A stretch of 64,000 bases of DNA, taken from NCBI GenBank assembly GCA_029204225.1, contig CM055103.1, positions 50,011,470-50,075,469 on the forward strand, given 5' to 3'. This document shows positions 61,582-64,000 of this stretch, one piece after another. Below the pieces are notes generated by a model. The model saw nothing but the letters and a program-made list of their open reading frames with translations, was not told where the DNA came from and did no database searches. Position 1 is the first letter of the stretch, and the number at the start of each line of letters is the position of its first letter. A program made the position numbers and the translations under genes. Source of the DNA: Diphasiastrum complanatum (lineage: Eukaryota > Streptophyta > Lycopodiopsida > Lycopodiales > Lycopodiaceae).

Positions 61582-62641
61582 CTTTCGTCAATATTGATCC
61601 CAAAGGAGATGATCTTATGACCTAGGTAAAGAAGTTCCTTTTTAAAAAATTCGCACTTTGATTCTTTTGCATAAAGTTTCTCTTGTCTTAAGGTACGTAA
61701 GATAGTACAGAGATGCTTAGCATGCTCTTTGAGTGTTCTACCATAGATTAGAATATCGTCTAGAAACACTACTACGAACTTCCCCAAATATGGACGAAAT
61801 AAATCGTTCAACATTTGCTGGAAAGTAGTTGGAGCATTTATCAAACCAAAGGACAAAACAAGAAACTCGTAGTGGCCAAACCTAGTCCTAAAACCGGTTT
61901 TAGATACATCTTTTGGATGTATCCTAATATGATGGTATCCCGTATGTAGATCAATTTTCGTGAAGTATTTGGCTCCATTCAATCGATCTATGAGATCGTC
62001 CATCCTGGGCAATGGGTATTTATTTTAACTGTTAGTTTATTCAGACCCTTGTAATCTACACATAGCCGGAAACTCCCATCTTTCTTACTCTTAAGAAGGA
62101 CAGGTGCTCCCCATGGAGATTTACTTGGTCTTATGTGCCCCATCCTGAGATACTCCTTAATCTGCCTAGCCACTTCCTCCTCTTCCTTCTGACTAAACCG
62201 ATATGGTTGTCTAAAGATAGGACGACTATAGGGCAAAAGATCTATCTTATGATCTACTGACCGAGTGGGTGGTAATCCATAAGGTAGCTGCTTTGGAAAA
62301 ACTTCATTAAACTCTTGCTTTAAATCTTGCAAAAGCTGTTGTTCCTGATGCAAATTTTTGGCATTAAAGCATGAAAACACATTCACATCCCCAACATCAC
62401 AATGCATACAAGATTTCAAAAGCAAGTGAAAGAGTTCATACTCAGAATCATGAAGTTTCTCAATTGATTCAGCTGAGGAAATCATCGACGATGGAAGTAC
62501 ATCGATCTCACCAGAAATAGACACAATCTGATCAAACTTATCTTTAAATACCATAGAATGATTTTTAAAATCGATCTCTAAAGAGTTTGATCTACCAAAA
62601 AACCATTCATAGCCCAAAATTACATCAGTCCGGAAATCCAA
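61578..62641 (-). pseudogene. Gypsy 3 reverse transcriptase
   Basis: 62641-61988 carries the protease-RT connection ([66 protein letters not shown]). A frameshift at about 62015 leads to [20 protein letters not shown] and DLHTGYHHIRI (motif A), YEFLVLSFGLINAPTTFQ (motif B) and FVVVFLDDILIY (motif C, FLDD). All RT motifs are preserved and only the frame is broken. Confidence 0.9.
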
Positions 62642-62964
62642 GGCTCAACATAGTCCTGCATCCGAAGCTCTAAGTTTGAGACTTTGACATCCCAAATCTC
62701 ACTGTCCGACCCTGAGGCAAGACGGGCCACATAACGGTGATCATTGGCCATGGTGGGCACTCGGAGCTTTTGCACAAGTCGAGCATTCAAAAAATTGTGA
62801 GTACTACCTGAATCAAATAGCACATTCACGTGTTTTCCCAAAATATTGCCTCTCACACGAAACAATTCATTAGGCTTGAAAGAGAGTGCAGTAAAGTTAC
62901 AAGTACAGTCACAATTATTCAACAAGTTGACTTCCAATTTACCTGCCGATAAATCCACAGTCAT
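62620..62964 (-). pseudogene. Gypsy 3 aspartic protease
   Basis: Contains KHVNVLFDSGSTHNFLNARL with the catalytic DSG triad, followed by the usual hydrophobic strands. The frame ends at 62620 and overlaps the RT frame, with a change of frame in the VILGYEWF area. Confidence 0.85.
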
Positions 62965-63251
62965 GAAACTTGATGACTTTGCTTTCCGTTCGGGGCACTG
63001 TTTGGCACGGTGCCCGGTTTATTGCAAAGGAAACACAGATTCTGTTTAAGCACCATTAACCGTGCTTTGTCTTTCACCGCCAATTTCTTCTTATTCTTCT
63101 TCTTCTTTGACTGTTGGTACGCTTCTGCTTCTAGCTCATCAAAAAACTGCTTCTTACGCTTGTTAGATTTTTCTTGCTTGGGTTTCGGGGCCGTCTGGCC
63201 GTGCACGCTTTTTCGTGATCCAACAACTATACTATCATAGGCTTTCGCCAC
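62961..63251 (-). pseudogene. Gypsy 3 gag C-terminus with frameshifted zinc knuckle
   Basis: A Lys-rich linker (QQSKKKKNKKKLAVKDKARL) precedes CFLCNKPG. A one-base shift there restores GHRAKQCPERK, giving the complete C-x2-C-x4-H-x4-C knuckle. The loss of one base near 63020 is therefore recent enough to read through. Confidence 0.8.
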
Positions 63252-63265
63252 ACGGATAGCATCCT

Positions 63266-63942
63266 CTAGTGAGTTAAGGATATTTCATTTGCATTCATTT
63301 TGATAGTCAATTGGCAGTCCGGCAATAAATTGCACTGTTCTAACTTACGATCAAATAGTGGCACCTTAGCCAAAGAGTCCAAGAACTCTTGGACATAACC
63401 GTCCAGTTCTTGGCTGCCCATTTTGCAGTTGATAAACCGAATATACAACTCGAAATCATTTATCATGACAAAAGCTTTCCGAAATTCCGTGAGGAATCCA
63501 GCCCAAGTCACCAGTTTCATGGAAAGTTCCCTCCACCAAGAAGAGGCTTTACCTTCAAGAAACAATAGAACTGATGATATTCGTTTATCCTATGGGACGT
63601 TGTGCAAGCTAAAATAGCTTGTCCAACGGTTTATTTAGTGTTCAACAACTTCCGGGCGTTTAAACTTTTTATCACCGAAAAATATTTTCGGTTGGTAGCC
63701 CAAGTTGTTAGAGTTAAATGCTTGCAGTTGATTAAATAGATTTTGCATTTGTTTATTTGTTGTTTATTGCTCTGATGAAGTTCTAAAACTGCCTTGCCTA
63801 AAGTTTGCAACAATTTTTCTGAGTCTAGGGTGTCATCACTACCGGGTGAGGCCGGCTGAATTTCCGTATTTCTCCCATCACTTCCTGGTGATGCCGGGTG
63901 AATCTCGGTAGCACCCCCCTCCAAAATTTCAACAGTATCCAT
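63266..63942 (-). pseudogene. Gypsy 3 gag N-terminal and core part
   Basis: The ATG at 63942-63940 gives MDTVEILEGG. A duplicated 11-residue phrase TEI(H/Q)PASPGSD and a helical segment follow. A shift near 63745 leads to the matrix/capsid-like stretch (GDKKFKRPEVVEH, stop, INRWTSYF), then LFLEGKASSWWRELS, TEFRKAFVMINDFE and SQELDGYVQEFLDSLAKV (retrotransposon gag domain). Three breaks occur. The primer site and 5' LTR are outside the window. Confidence 0.85.
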
Positions 63943-64000
63943 TTGTTTGCCAACAGAAAATTAAAAAATAATTCCATTTAGTTAACACATTCATTACGGG

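Overview
The window is plant nuclear DNA: AT-rich, gene-poor and packed with decayed retroelements. Support comes from two spliced host genes with plant-type GT-AG introns, Ty1/copia and chromovirus-like Ty3/gypsy elements with plant-type primer binding sites (TGGTATCAGAGC variants), and long (CT)n and (TA)n tracts. A DUF3455 gene together with a gene carrying an 8.6 kb intron makes me favour a seed-free land plant such as a fern. That assignment is an inference.

Layout. 1-5 kb: a DUF3455 gene on the minus strand (three coding exons, signal peptide, apparent frameshift in a second domain copy). 5-8 kb: copy A of a multi-copy retroelement, joined head to head with an inverted piece of its reverse-transcriptase module. 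8.3-10.4 kb: a GC-rich insert with GGTACC-rich ends between two TA tracts, carrying two small ORFs. 10.8-12.2 kb: repeat R, present again at 45.9-47.3 kb. 12.2-14.3 kb: 5' part of a copia element. 14.6-16.05 kb: retroelement copy E on the minus strand. 16.05-18.7 kb: LTR, primer site and non-coding leader of a gypsy element, followed by featureless AT-rich DNA to 22.7 kb. 22.7-24.7 kb: copy B. 24.7-26.7 kb: second copia. 26.7-31.2 kb: broken Ty3/gypsy (gag, then integrase). 32.3-44.3 kb: an apparently intact ASCH-domain gene on the minus strand (233 aa, six coding exons, TATA box, inferred 5'UTR intron). 44.9-45.9 kb: inverted gypsy leader. 47.3-50.17 kb: 3' end and LTR of a gypsy element. 50.2-55.2 kb: copy C, the fullest copy of the retroelement (promoter repeat, leader, ORF1, reverse transcriptase), fused to copy D. 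56.8-58.4 kb: third copia. 58.8-64 kb: a chromodomain Ty3/gypsy element that runs off the window.

The most interesting signals are these. (1) A retroelement present as fragments A-E, with a TATA-containing direct terminal repeat, a structured leader, an unrecognised ORF1 with a CxCGxxC motif, and a reverse transcriptase whose motifs resemble Penelope-like elements. Three of its five fragments abut (CT)n tracts. (2) Inside ASCH intron 1, a decayed gene with a Rep-type HUH endonuclease signature (HLH and YCLKD), possibly a replitron-like transposon. The same intron holds a WD40 gene fragment, a gypsy RNase H fragment, large hairpins and several tandem repeats.

The two host genes have no visible functional link. 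Everything else is mobile-element debris.
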